Of a stretch of DNA of 64,000 nucleotides, positions 8,065 to 15,852 are shown one piece after another (the first letter of the stretch is position 1; each line of letters begins with the position of its first letter). This DNA is from CAWATZ01 sp963784995. GTDB lineage: Bacteria; Planctomycetota; Planctomycetia; Gemmatales; Gemmataceae. The translations under genes were made by a program, and so were the position numbers. Under the pieces are notes generated by a model. The model was not told the DNA's origin, searched no databases, and saw nothing but the letters and a program-made list of their open reading frames with translations. The stretch lies in the NCBI GenBank assembly GCA_963784995.1, contig CAWATZ010000004.1, positions 434,001-498,000 of the forward strand. Reading direction: 5' to 3'.

Positions 8065-8874
8065 ATGTGCCCGGCCGGCCTGGTTCTGTGCCTGGCTCTC
8101 CCCTTCGCGGCGGAGCCCGCTGCCCCCAAACCCATCGTGCTGCTTGCCGAGCAAGCCTCGTACCAAAATCTCCAGACCCCCGAACGGGTTTACCAGGGCC
8201 AGCTCCAGCGCAACCCCGGCACCGGCAAGCTGGGAGGACGTTACCAGCCGTATCGATTGGTCGGCCAGGATGGGGCCGGCCCGATGTGGCAGTTCGATCT
8301 GCACGTTCCCGAGAAGGCCCACGTGCTGGCCGGCCTGGTCGGTCAGCAGGTCCGGATCACGGGCAAGCTGGTCCCGGTCAAGATTGACGGCAAGACCATC
8401 CAGGAGTTGTGGCCGGCCCGGCTGACACCCGCGACAATCGCACTGGCCGATCGCCCCGGCCCGGATGGCACCTACGCCCATTCCTCCTGGCAGCCCGACG
8501 AGGCCCGCAAAGTCGGTCCCCGCCAGTACGTCTTCCGCAATGGGGAGCAGCTGGCCCAGGCGCTGCGGCTGACCGGCTCGGACCGGGAGCAAACGGCGAC
8601 GACCTTGCTGGCCCGGAACCTGGGGGTGGCCCGGATCGACTGGAAAAAACACATGCTCGTCAGCGTTTGCGCCGGCCTGCGCACGGATCGAGAGCGGTTG
8701 GTGATCACGAAAGCTCACGTCCAGGACGATCAGCTGACGATTTCTTACAAAATGGCGGCCTCGGCTGCCGGCTTCGGCTACCCCGCCGAGACCGTGCTGC
8801 TGGAGCGCTTTGACGGCTCCGTGCGTTTCGTCGAAGAACCTCTATCGCGCCCGGCCCCTCAGCCCAGACCCTGA
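8065..8874 (+). CDS. Secreted protein with PrcB-like C-terminal domain
   Basis: A 269-residue protein with a short hydrophobic N-terminus (MCPAGLVLCLALPFAAEPAA) that looks like a signal peptide. Residues 35-120 form a domain that I do not recognise, containing PEKAHVLAGLVGQQVRITGK, an OB-like strand pattern. The C-terminal part (RIDWKKHMLVSVCAGLRTD, then ITKAHVQDDQLTISYKM) matches the PrcB_C type domain named after a Treponema protease-complex protein. The start is supported by AGGAG at 8051-8055; the frame is open further upstream, but that part has no sensible composition. It acts outside the cytoplasm, but its binding partner is unknown. Confidence 0.65.
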   Translation: MCPAGLVLCLALPFAAEPAAPKPIVLLAEQASYQNLQTPERVYQGQLQRNPGTGKLGGRYQPYRLVGQDGAGPMWQFDLHVPEKAHVLAGLVGQQVRITGKLVPVKIDGKTIQELWPARLTPATIALADRPGPDGTYAHSSWQPDEARKVGPRQYVFRNGEQLAQALRLTGSDREQTATTLLARNLGVARIDWKKHMLVSVCAGLRTDRERLVITKAHVQDDQLTISYKMAASAAGFGYPAETVLLERFDGSVRFVEEPLSRPAPQPRP

Positions 8875-8954
8875 CGGCCCGGCACGAGAGCCGGTCCAGG
8901 AACACCGGCTTGATCGTGGACATGAAACGGACTTTAGCGAAAGGATAACTCTCG

Positions 8955-9686
8955 ATGTCTTTTTTGTACCAGAGTGGCCTGGCCGCGCTGGGGTTAGTTG
9001 TTGTTGCGGTGGTCGCCCCGGCCCAGCAGACGGTGATTCAGGCACCAATGACTCAGGTGGAAGCGCCCCCGCCCGACGAGCCTCGGGTGCGGATGCCCTT
9101 TTTCCATTTCTTCCATTCGAGCTATCAGAAGCCGGCTCCGCAAGTGCCGATGACGGTTTCCGAGACCGCGGAGCCGCCGCTGGCGGGGCCGCTCGATCCC
9201 AGGCCGCAGCTGACAACCCCTCCGACCAGCGCGGGCACGCAAATCGCGCCGACCCCCTACCGTCCCGGTCCCGGCCTGGGCGGTTCCAACGGCGGCTATT
9301 CGTCGCTGCCGCTTCCCTACTCGGGGTATCAGCCGACGACGGTTTCCAACATCAAGCCTGCTTCCGCGCCCCAGCCCTACCCCACGTATCAGCCGGCACC
9401 GGCCCGGCAACCAGCACTGATTCCGCCTCCGCAAGCACCGGCTCAGGCCCCTGCGCCATCGCATGCGGCCTTTGCCAGCACCTTCCAGCCAGTGCCGGGG
9501 CAGTATCAGGTGCAGATGCTTCATCCCTTCAGCGGCCAGGTGGTGACGGTGAGTTTTCAGCTGCCGCCAGGCCGAGGGGCGTACCAGACACGGGTGACGG
9601 CGCGGTACGTCGAGTTTGACAGTCCCGACCACACAGTGGACATCCGCTTTGCACGCGATGGCCAGGTGTTCGTGGATCAGGATTGA
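8955..9686 (+). CDS. Secreted proline-rich protein of unknown function
   Basis: A 243-residue protein with an N-terminal hydrophobic segment (residues 8-22, LAALGLVVVAVVAPA) ending in an A-Q-Q junction that suits signal peptidase I. Residues 25-185 are low-complexity and rich in Pro, Ala, Gln and Tyr (for example PYPTYQPAPARQPALIPPPQ), so they are probably disordered. The last 60 residues, from about GQYQVQMLHPFSGQVV, form a compact beta-rich module ending VDIRFARDGQVFVDQD. AAAGGA lies eight bases before the ATG. Proteins of this plan are common in planctomycetes and may belong to the cell envelope. No catalytic motif is visible. Confidence 0.62.
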   Translation: MSFLYQSGLAALGLVVVAVVAPAQQTVIQAPMTQVEAPPPDEPRVRMPFFHFFHSSYQKPAPQVPMTVSETAEPPLAGPLDPRPQLTTPPTSAGTQIAPTPYRPGPGLGGSNGGYSSLPLPYSGYQPTTVSNIKPASAPQPYPTYQPAPARQPALIPPPQAPAQAPAPSHAAFASTFQPVPGQYQVQMLHPFSGQVVTVSFQLPPGRGAYQTRVTARYVEFDSPDHTVDIRFARDGQVFVDQD

Positions 9687-9693
9687 ACGGGGA

Positions 9694-9768
9694 GGCGAGC
9701 CGGGAGCGTCAGCTCCCGGATTCTTCCGATTCGTCGGAGAATCCGGGAGCTGACGCTCCCGGCTCGCC
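9694..9768. repeat. Fold-back repeat, 31-base arms
   Basis: The arms 9694-9724 and 9738-9768 are exact reverse complements (GGCGAGCCGGGAGCGTCAGC at the left end) around a 13-base loop. It lies eight bases after the stop of the secreted-protein gene and could end its transcript. There is no run of T, so it is more like a dispersed palindromic element than a classic terminator. Confidence 0.85.
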
Positions 9769-9869
9769 TTCCCGGCCGCGGATTCATAGACGACACTACG
9801 GGCGCCGCGGGGAAGCAGCTGGTTGCTTCCTTCGCGGCTGCGTCTGTTTCCGCCCGAGGAGGCGCTGCG

Positions 9870-10664
9870 ATGGCGGGCGATCTGAAGGTGTATGCCGAGG
9901 CGGCCCAGGAAGCGGCCCGGCGCGGGGCCGCGGTGCTGGCGGAGTGGCGCGATCGCTTCCACGTGCGCGAGAAGGGCCGGGCCGACCTGGTCACCGAGGC
10001 CGACGTTGGATCGCAGAAAGCCATCTTCTCCTATCTGTCGAGTTGCTTTCCCGGCCATGCCTTCCTGGGCGAGGAGGAGGGCGCGGGCAAGGAGCGTCCG
10101 GGCCCAGGCGCCCCGCCGACCTGGATCGTCGATCCGCTCGATGGTACGACCAATTACGTCCACGATTGCCCGCTCTACTGTGTCTCGATCGGCCTGGAGA
10201 TTGCCGGCGAGATGGTGGTGGGAGTTGTGTACGAGCCGAGCCGGCAGGAGCTGTTCTGGGCAGCGAAGGGAATGGGGGCCTGGCTGGGCGAGCGCCGGCT
10301 GAAGGTCAGCCAGGCGACCAGCCTGAGCGAGGCGCTGATGGCGACCGGGTTTCCGCCTGACATTGAGGGGCAGGAACGGACGCTGGACTGGTGGCGTTAC
10401 TTCTCACTGCGGACGCGATCGCTGCGGCGGACCGGCAGCACCGCGATCAACCTGGCCTGGCTGGCGGCGGGCCGCTTTGATGGGTACTGGGCGTTCGACA
10501 ATCACGTCTGGGACGTGGCCGGCGGCCTGGTGCTGGTGCGCGAGGCCGGCGGCGTGCTGACCAATACCGATGGCAGTGCGTATGATCCGTACACGCCTGA
10601 TGCTCTGGGGAGCAATGGGCTGCTGCACCCGGCCCTGCTGCAAGCGATGCGCGAGGGACCGTGA
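9870..10664 (+). CDS. Inositol monophosphatase family protein
   Basis: A 264-residue Mg2+-dependent phosphatase of the SuhB/IMPase family, which removes phosphate from inositol monophosphate or related sugar phosphates in the cytoplasm. All family motifs are present: DLVTEAD near residue 40, the metal-binding Glu-Glu in GEEEG (about 69-73), the signature WIVDPLDGTTNYVH (about 87-100) and WDVAGGLVLVREAGG (about 213-227). The length is normal. The ATG at 9870 follows GGCGCTGCG rather than a strong Shine-Dalgarno site. It is convergent with the DUF6800-like gene, with eight bases between the stops. The substrate cannot be read from sequence; histidinol-phosphate or PAP phosphatase roles remain possible. 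Confidence 0.9.
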   Translation: MAGDLKVYAEAAQEAARRGAAVLAEWRDRFHVREKGRADLVTEADVGSQKAIFSYLSSCFPGHAFLGEEEGAGKERPGPGAPPTWIVDPLDGTTNYVHDCPLYCVSIGLEIAGEMVVGVVYEPSRQELFWAAKGMGAWLGERRLKVSQATSLSEALMATGFPPDIEGQERTLDWWRYFSLRTRSLRRTGSTAINLAWLAAGRFDGYWAFDNHVWDVAGGLVLVREAGGVLTNTDGSAYDPYTPDALGSNGLLHPALLQAMREGP

Positions 10665-10672
10665 TTGGTTTC

Positions 10673-10840
10673 TCAGCCCTTCTTCGCGGGCTCTTCCCAC
10701 CAGGGGCTGATCACGTGGATCTTGTGCAGGATCGCCTCCCGTTCCTTGGGATCGGTGGCGGCGGCCAGCTTGGCCTTCAGCTTGGTCAATTTCTTCTTGC
10801 GCTGATACCGGCGGTTCAATTCCGTGCGACGCTCGACCAT
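10673..10840 (-). CDS. DUF6800-like small basic protein
   Basis: A 55-residue, very basic protein: MVERRTELNRRYQRKKKLTK, then a helix KLKAKLAAATDPKEREAILH and an end KIHVISPWWEEPAKKG. I recall near-identical short proteins in many planctomycetes, annotated DUF6800. The charge and helical pattern suggest binding to RNA or the ribosome, but no experiment known to me shows this. Upstream in-frame codons extend the frame to 11164, but the composition there is that of an intergenic repeat, so the ATG at 10840 is chosen. It is convergent with the inositol monophosphatase gene. Confidence 0.75.
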   Translation of the reverse strand: MVERRTELNRRYQRKKKLTKLKAKLAAATDPKEREAILHKIHVISPWWEEPAKKG

Positions 10841-10963
10841 TCTCGTTGCCCTTGTGGGTCCAGACAGTTTGTGGGTTCTCTGAACAGTTATGAATACACG
10901 GTAGCGCCCCATCCGACAAGGCCGTTCTCGCCAAGGGTGCCCATCTCCGCCATTGGGATGGCT

Positions 10964-11052
10964 GCCGAGCCGCGCACGCAGCGCAGCGGAGTAAGCGGCC
11001 CCTGGGAGCCCGGAAGGCCGCTTACTCCGCTGCGCTGCGTGCGCGGCTCGGC
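10964..11052. repeat. Fold-back repeat, about 37-base arms
   Basis: A long inverted repeat. The left arm starts GCCGAGCCGCGCACGCAGCG at 10964 and its reverse complement ends at 11052, with a loop near 11001-11015. It lies in the divergent space between the DUF6800-like gene and the radical SAM gene. It is of the same general design as the other intergenic palindromes of this window, but the arm sequence differs. Confidence 0.85.
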
Positions 11053-11187
11053 GAGTCAGGCAGGCAGGCCAAATTGACGGAAAAGTGTTGCACCAGCCCC
11101 CAGCAAGGGTACAATCACTCCCGGAAAGGAACAGCGCAGGGACGAACGGTGCGACACAGCCCACGCGGCCAGCCTCCAGGAGGGGTC

Positions 11188-12639
11188 ATGAAAATCCAGC
11201 TGCTGCAGCCTGCCGGCGAGATCCATCGTAACACGAGCGGCATCTTCAAGACTGCCCTGCGCTACGCTCCGCTGACCCTGACCACGCTGGCCGCCCTGGT
11301 GCCGCCCGAGCTGGACGCGGAGATCACCCTTCAGGACGAAGGGGTGGAGCCGCTCAACCTCGATTTCCAGGCCGACCTGGTCGCCATCAGCGCCATCACG
11401 GGCACGGCCCCCCGCGCCTACGCCATCGCCGATCAGTTGCGGGCCAGGGGGCACGTGGTCATCTTCGGCGGCGTTCACGCCACGCTGCTGCCCGACGAGG
11501 CCCAGCAGCACGCCGACTCCGTCGTGGTTGGCTACGCGGAGCAAACCTGGCCGCAGGCGCTCCGCGATTTCGCACGCGGGCAGCTGCAGAAGCGCTATTT
11601 CCTCCCGACCGGCCGGTCCCTGGCCGGGCTGCCGCTGCCGCGGCGCGACCTGCTCCACCGCAAGAAGTACGCCACCATCAACAGCATCGAGGCGACTCGC
11701 GGCTGCCCTCACAAGTGCGATTTCTGCGCCGTGCCGGCCGCCTGGGCCAACACCTACGCCCATCGGCCCGTCGAGGAAGTGATCGCCGAGCTGCGGACCT
11801 TCGAGGGCCGGCATGCCCTGTTCATCGACCTCAGCCCCGTCGAGGACGTCAACTACGCCAAGGCGCTCTACCGGGCCATGATTCCGCTGAAGATCCGCTG
11901 GATCGGACTGTCCACGACCCGCATCGGCGAGGACGACGAGATGCTCAAGTTGGCCGCCCAGAGCGGCTGCAAGGGGCTGCTGATCGGCTTCGAGTCGATC
12001 AGCCAGACAACCCTGAACGAGACCAAGAAGCAATTTCACTCGGCCGCCAAATACGCCGAGGTGGTCAAGAAATTGCACCATCACGGCATCGGCATCCAGG
12101 GCTGCTTCGTGTTCGGTTTCGACAACGACGACACCAGCGTCTTCGAGCGCACGGTGGAGTTCGTGGACAAGGTCAAGATGGACCTGCCGCGTTATGCGGC
12201 GGTCACTCCCTTCCCCAGCACCGGCCTGTTTCACCGGCTGGAAGCGGAGGGCCGGCTGCTGCACAAGAACTGGGCGCTGTACGACGTCGAGCACGTCGTC
12301 TTCCAGCCCAAACAGATGAGCCCGGAGCGCTTGCAGGAAGGGCTGGAATGGAGCTGGAAACAGAGCTACAGCTGGACGTCGATGCTGCGCCGCATCGCGG
12401 GGTCGCGCTGTGTCATCCCGCTGTCCATCTCGCTCAACCTCGGCTACCGATACTACGCCCAGCATCTGCACGAGAAAACCGGCATCATCTACCGCGATCC
12501 GGCGTACGTGGCCGAGGCAGCCAGGCGAACCGCGGCCGGGAACGGTTTGATTGACCTGACCGCCAACCTCAAGAACAAGCTGGCCGGGGCGCCGGAGCCC
12601 GCGCTGGTCGGCCAGGAGAATGGGAGCGGCAAGCGGTGA
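11188..12639 (+). CDS. B12-binding radical SAM protein
   Basis: A 483-residue protein. Residues 1-140 resemble a cobalamin-binding domain (VAISAITGTAPRAYAIADQL, HVVIFGGVHATLLPDEA) with the GGVHAT loop usual in this class. The radical SAM core follows with the cluster motif C-x3-C-x2-C in RGCPHKCDFCAVPAAW (about residues 171-186), GLLIGFESIS and CFVFGFDNDD. Such enzymes use a 5'-deoxyadenosyl radical and often methylcobalamin to methylate or rearrange unreactive carbons, as in hopanoid methylases and BchE. GGAGGGG precedes the ATG at 11188. The stop overlaps the Rieske gene start by four bases, so the two products likely act on the same substrate, which I cannot name. Confidence 0.85.
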   Translation: MKIQLLQPAGEIHRNTSGIFKTALRYAPLTLTTLAALVPPELDAEITLQDEGVEPLNLDFQADLVAISAITGTAPRAYAIADQLRARGHVVIFGGVHATLLPDEAQQHADSVVVGYAEQTWPQALRDFARGQLQKRYFLPTGRSLAGLPLPRRDLLHRKKYATINSIEATRGCPHKCDFCAVPAAWANTYAHRPVEEVIAELRTFEGRHALFIDLSPVEDVNYAKALYRAMIPLKIRWIGLSTTRIGEDDEMLKLAAQSGCKGLLIGFESISQTTLNETKKQFHSAAKYAEVVKKLHHHGIGIQGCFVFGFDNDDTSVFERTVEFVDKVKMDLPRYAAVTPFPSTGLFHRLEAEGRLLHKNWALYDVEHVVFQPKQMSPERLQEGLEWSWKQSYSWTSMLRRIAGSRCVIPLSISLNLGYRYYAQHLHEKTGIIYRDPAYVAEAARRTAAGNGLIDLTANLKNKLAGAPEPALVGQENGSGKR

Positions 12640-13697
12640 GCTTCGAGGACGTTGCGACCACTGTTCAGCCAGAAAGCCTCGCTGTGGGTTCGGCCCCTGC
12701 ACCGGCCTGTGCCGTGGCAGGGGCCTTGCCCGGCTGGCCGGCCTCCTGGTACGCCTTCTGCACCTCGCGGGAGCTGGGCCGCAAGCCCCTGGCCAGGAGA
12801 GCGTTCGGCCGGGAACTGGTCGCCTTCCGCACTCCAAGCAACCGCGTGGGCGTGATGCTGGCCCGGTGCGTTCACATGGGGGCGGACCTGGCCGGGGGGC
12901 GAGTGGTCGGCGACTGTTTGCAGTGCCCGTTCCATCACTGGGAATTTGACGTGGCTGGCCGCTGCCGCCGCATTCCCGCGGCGAAGGAAGTGCCCGCCTT
13001 TGCCCGGCAATGGGCCTTTCCGACCGTGGAGCGGCATGGCAGCGTCTTCTTCTTCAACGGCACAGAGCCGGCCTTTCCTCTGCCGTTCTTCAATGGCCGA
13101 GATCCTGCCGAACTGACGTTCGCCCCGGCGTTCACCCTGCTGTTAGACTGTCCCTGGTACATGATCGGGGCCAATGGCATCGACGTGCAGCACTTCCGCA
13201 CCACGCACGACCGTGAGCTGGTCGGGCTCCCTGTGATCGAGCATCCCAACCCTTACGCGCACCAGGCTATCTGCCGGTTTCGCGTCACCGGCAAGGGGGT
13301 GCGCGATTGGCTGACGCGGACGATCGCCGGCAACCAGGTCGAATTGAACGTGACCGACTGGGCCGGCACTCTGTTCTTCGTGCAGGCCACGTTCCGGCAC
13401 ACGCAAACGTTTGGGCTGGTTTTGCTGCTGCCAATCGAATCCAGCCGCACGCTCATTTACGTCCGCGTCGGCGTACGCCGCGGGCACAGCCTGGTCGGTC
13501 GAACGCTGTTGGGTCCCCTCAATGCGCGAATCCGCCGCTTCTTTATCCGCAAGTTCCTTGAGCCGGACGTTTCACGCTCGGCGGGCACCCACTACAATCC
13601 CCGTCACGTCATCGCGGCGGATCGGTATTTGATCGACTACTTTGACTGGTTACGCACCCTGCATGGGGCCTCGGTCTTTGCAGCGGACCGGCCGTAG
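12636..13697 (+). CDS. Rieske non-haem iron oxygenase
   Basis: A 353-residue oxygenase. The Rieske [2Fe-2S] ligands are seen as ARCVHMGADL and CPFHHWEF (about residues 70-107), giving C-x-H and C-x2-H. The catalytic domain has the mononuclear iron motif D-x2-H-x4-H in GIDVQHFRTTHDREL (about residues 185-199). Both sites are complete, so the enzyme should use electrons from a ferredoxin/reductase to hydroxylate, demethylate or desaturate a substrate. Layout resembles the chlorophyllide/pheophorbide oxygenase and sterol-type groups more than ring-hydroxylating dioxygenases (inference). The start is GTG at 12636, sharing GTGA with the stop of the radical SAM gene. Near its C-terminus it has no obvious membrane helix. 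Confidence 0.87.
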   Translation: MSFEDVATTVQPESLAVGSAPAPACAVAGALPGWPASWYAFCTSRELGRKPLARRAFGRELVAFRTPSNRVGVMLARCVHMGADLAGGRVVGDCLQCPFHHWEFDVAGRCRRIPAAKEVPAFARQWAFPTVERHGSVFFFNGTEPAFPLPFFNGRDPAELTFAPAFTLLLDCPWYMIGANGIDVQHFRTTHDRELVGLPVIEHPNPYAHQAICRFRVTGKGVRDWLTRTIAGNQVELNVTDWAGTLFFVQATFRHTQTFGLVLLLPIESSRTLIYVRVGVRRGHSLVGRTLLGPLNARIRRFFIRKFLEPDVSRSAGTHYNPRHVIAADRYLIDYFDWLRTLHGASVFAADRP

Positions 13698-13738
13698 CGG
13701 AGAGGAAGGGAGAGGTTGGGAGAGAGAACGACCGCGGT

Positions 13739-14281
13739 TTAACTGAGGAGGGGAGGGGGCTTTGGACCAACGTGCGTTTGCTGTTTCTCCCACTCACGAC
13801 GCACCTGGGTCAGGCCATAGGCGCACAGCTCGAACTCTTTACTCAGTCGGCGCAGCACCGGGGCTTCCTCGCGATAGGGATCGTCGTCGAAGGTGCTGGC
13901 GATGTAGTAAGAGCGTTTGCCCTGCTCGCAGTAGTCGATGAAATGGTCCTTGCTCAGCACCGAGCGCAGCCTGCGCAGCGCCTCGGGAAAGACGCCGGTC
14001 CAGAACAGGGCGAAGTCCCCGATGTGGCGATGCACCTCCCGGCGCGTCCGCCCCTCCGGCAGCTCCTCCGCCTCGATCATCATTTCCGCCACTTCCTCCA
14101 GGCGCTTGCCCTTGACCGAGTGCAGCCGGTGCAGAGCGTCCACGTGGATGAAGCGCGACAGCATGTTCGAGAGATAATCGGTTAGCTGCGGGTCGGCCAG
14201 GCCGAAGGTGTTGATGAAGGTTTGTTCGGTCAGGCCAGCAAACAGTCGGCGCAGAGGATGTTCCGGTTTTGGTTCCCACAT
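13739..14281 (-). CDS. Conserved hypothetical protein
   Basis: A 180-residue, probably all-helical soluble protein: EHPLRRLFAGLTEQTFINTF, then LSNMLSRFIHVDALHRL, IGDFALFWTGVFPEALRRL and a C-terminal RREWEKQQTH. I recognise no named domain. The regular mix of Leu and charged residues and the length suggest a real, single-domain protein known mainly from planctomycetes. The ATG at 14281 (MWEPKPEHP) was chosen over an upstream ATG at 14338 because a good promoter lies at 14344-14371 and the alternative would leave no leader. It is convergent with the Rieske gene. Confidence 0.65.
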   Translation of the reverse strand: MWEPKPEHPLRRLFAGLTEQTFINTFGLADPQLTDYLSNMLSRFIHVDALHRLHSVKGKRLEEVAEMMIEAEELPEGRTRREVHRHIGDFALFWTGVFPEALRRLRSVLSKDHFIDYCEQGKRSYYIASTFDDDPYREEAPVLRRLSKEFELCAYGLTQVRREWEKQQTHVGPKPPPLLS

Positions 14282-14343
14282 GGTCTGAAACCTCTCCGTT
14301 TTGTTCCGTGGGCCTTGCCATCCCTGGCTCGGCCTCATCTGTT

Positions 14344-14371
14344 ATTGTAAGTCTTCCCTCCAAAGAGTCAA
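14344..14371 (-). promoter_or_regulatory. Sigma70-type promoter for the 180-residue gene
   Basis: On the minus strand TTGACT (14366-14371) and TACAAT (14344-14349) are spaced by 16 bases. The gene start is about 60 bases downstream. Confidence 0.55.
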
Positions 14372-14431
14372 ACCCAAGCATTCGCGTCTCCAAACTTCCA
14401 AATCCCATTCCTCTTTCCAGGATAGCCAAAA

Positions 14432-14470
14432 ACGCGGCGAGCCGGGATAGCAGTCCCCGGCTCGCCGCGT
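14432..14470. repeat. Small perfect hairpin, terminator-like
   Basis: ACGCGGCGAGCCGGG is mirrored by its reverse complement ending at 14470. The hairpin stands 60 bases beyond the stop of the pilus-like operon and may end it. No T-run is seen. Confidence 0.6.
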
Positions 14471-14529
14471 GTTGGATTGTCAAGCGCGCCCTTCCATTCC
14501 CGAAAGGCTTCCCCAAACCGTTGCCTGGT

Positions 14530-15726
14530 TCAGTTTCCCTGGACTCCTTGGCTTCCCGGACCCGCGGGGGCCCTGGCTCCCGCATGCTCTTGCTCATCCT
14601 TCCCCGGCACCACGTACCACCGCTCGGACGCCAGCTCCTCCTTCTCCGCATCCTTTGGATTGGCGACGTCCTTGCGGCCAAAGTTGGGATTGGCGAGCCG
14701 GACCCGCATGCGATACTCGTAAATGGTGCCCGGCTTGATGGTCACGTCAAGCACCCGGATCAGGCAGTGCGTTGGCAGAGCGCCCTTGTCCTGGGCCAGC
14801 GCGTCCAGGGTCTTCCGGATGTTCGTCAGCCGCGTCTCGATCTGGGGATACTGGTTTTTCCGAGCTTGCACGAGCCGGGGCATCACCAGGCCAGGCATGC
14901 TGACTGACTCGACCTCTGGGGTATCGGGCTCGATCCTCTTGCCGGTGACGAACAGATAAGGTTGGTAGTCCTTTGCCAGATCGACCTCTTCCCAGCCACC
15001 GTTCCTGTTCATCAGGGGTTTGCCCAGTGCATCCACCACCCGGCGCTGCAAGCGCACTCCCAGGAAGCGGAAGGCGGGCACCGGCTCTGCCCTGCCTCCC
15101 TTGCCCTTCTGCTGAGACAGTTCCTTCAGGACCGCCTCGGCGTTCGGTAAGCCGAGCTTGTCGCGGAACTCCTCCAGCTGAGCCTTGAACGGGAACGAAG
15201 CGACGATCAGGGCCGTGCGCAGCGGCCTTGGCGTGGTTGCCAGCTTCTGGGGCGTGGCGGACTTGTTCAGATCGGCCAGAGCAACGTATTCCCCCTTGTA
15301 GGTCGTCCGACCCTCCGGGGCCTCTTGCCGGCTTGGAGCCTGGAGGTTTGGGAGCTGGCTCCGTGGAGCCGGTGGCCGGATGTTCGGGCCTCGGCCAGGA
15401 GCATTGCCGCCGACCCCACGCAGGACCAGGATCCTCTCATAGTCCGGACTGAATATGTACGTCTGAATCTGGCCGAGAAGCGCGACGGCCCGGGCCTCGT
15501 CCGGCAGCAGGACTCTCGGCTGCCGCCGGCCCTTCTCGGCGGGACGGTAGATGGAGAACAGCCCCGAAACGTGAAACCGCACCGGGTCGTCTTCCCGGTA
15601 GGAGGGCAGTGGCGGCCGGGCCGGCTCTGGACTCTCGGGCTTGCGCGGCGGCTCGGGCTCGTTGGCGGTCAGGGTCAACCCGCCGGCCAGCACCAGGAGT
15701 AACGCCCAATGCAGTCGGTGTGCCAT
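14530..15726 (-). CDS. Exported protein, shortened paralogue of the next pilus-operon protein
   Basis: A 398-residue protein with a signal peptide (MAHRLHWALLLVLAGGLTLT). It is closely related to the 721-residue protein encoded just upstream: shared segments include LGQIQTYIFSPD, EGRTTYKGEYVALADL, FRFLGVRLQRRVVDALGKPL, VMPRLVQARKNQYPQIETRL and DVTIKPGTIYEYRMRVRLAN. The paralogue has a membrane anchor instead of a signal peptide, and its last 200 residues are missing here; after WYVVPGKDEQ the sequence turns into a low-complexity tail. GAGGAG before the ATG at 15726 decides the start. It is probably the last gene of the pilus-like operon. Function unknown; it may be a soluble form that competes with or assists the anchored copy. 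Confidence 0.7.
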   Translation of the reverse strand: MAHRLHWALLLVLAGGLTLTANEPEPPRKPESPEPARPPLPSYREDDPVRFHVSGLFSIYRPAEKGRRQPRVLLPDEARAVALLGQIQTYIFSPDYERILVLRGVGGNAPGRGPNIRPPAPRSQLPNLQAPSRQEAPEGRTTYKGEYVALADLNKSATPQKLATTPRPLRTALIVASFPFKAQLEEFRDKLGLPNAEAVLKELSQQKGKGGRAEPVPAFRFLGVRLQRRVVDALGKPLMNRNGGWEEVDLAKDYQPYLFVTGKRIEPDTPEVESVSMPGLVMPRLVQARKNQYPQIETRLTNIRKTLDALAQDKGALPTHCLIRVLDVTIKPGTIYEYRMRVRLANPNFGRKDVANPKDAEKEELASERWYVVPGKDEQEHAGARAPAGPGSQGVQGN

Positions 15727-15784
15727 GAGTTGCTCCTCGATCAAACCGGATGTAGAAATGGTTCCGGCGAACGAAAGGAATAGG

Positions 15785-15839
15785 AAAAGCCGCTTGCGGC
15801 TGAGCGCAGCCTTCTGGTGGGCTAAGCCGCAAGCGGTTT
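15785..15839. repeat. Inverted repeat with 15-base arms
   Basis: AAGCCGCTTGCGGCT (15787-15801) is mirrored by AGCCGCAAGCGGTTT (15825-15839) with one mismatch. It lies between two genes of the pilus-like operon and might be a processing or attenuation site, or only another dispersed palindrome. Confidence 0.55.
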
Positions 15840-15852
15840 GGGGAACGGACTC

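Noticed and set aside
6782..8425. Plus-strand open frame of 547 codons opposite the acyl-CoA dehydrogenase
   Set aside because: No domain and poor composition; the minus strand has all dehydrogenase motifs.
12636..13697. Ring-hydroxylating dioxygenase of aromatic breakdown
   Set aside because: No beta-subunit, ferredoxin or reductase gene is nearby, and the partner is a radical SAM gene, which points to biosynthesis.
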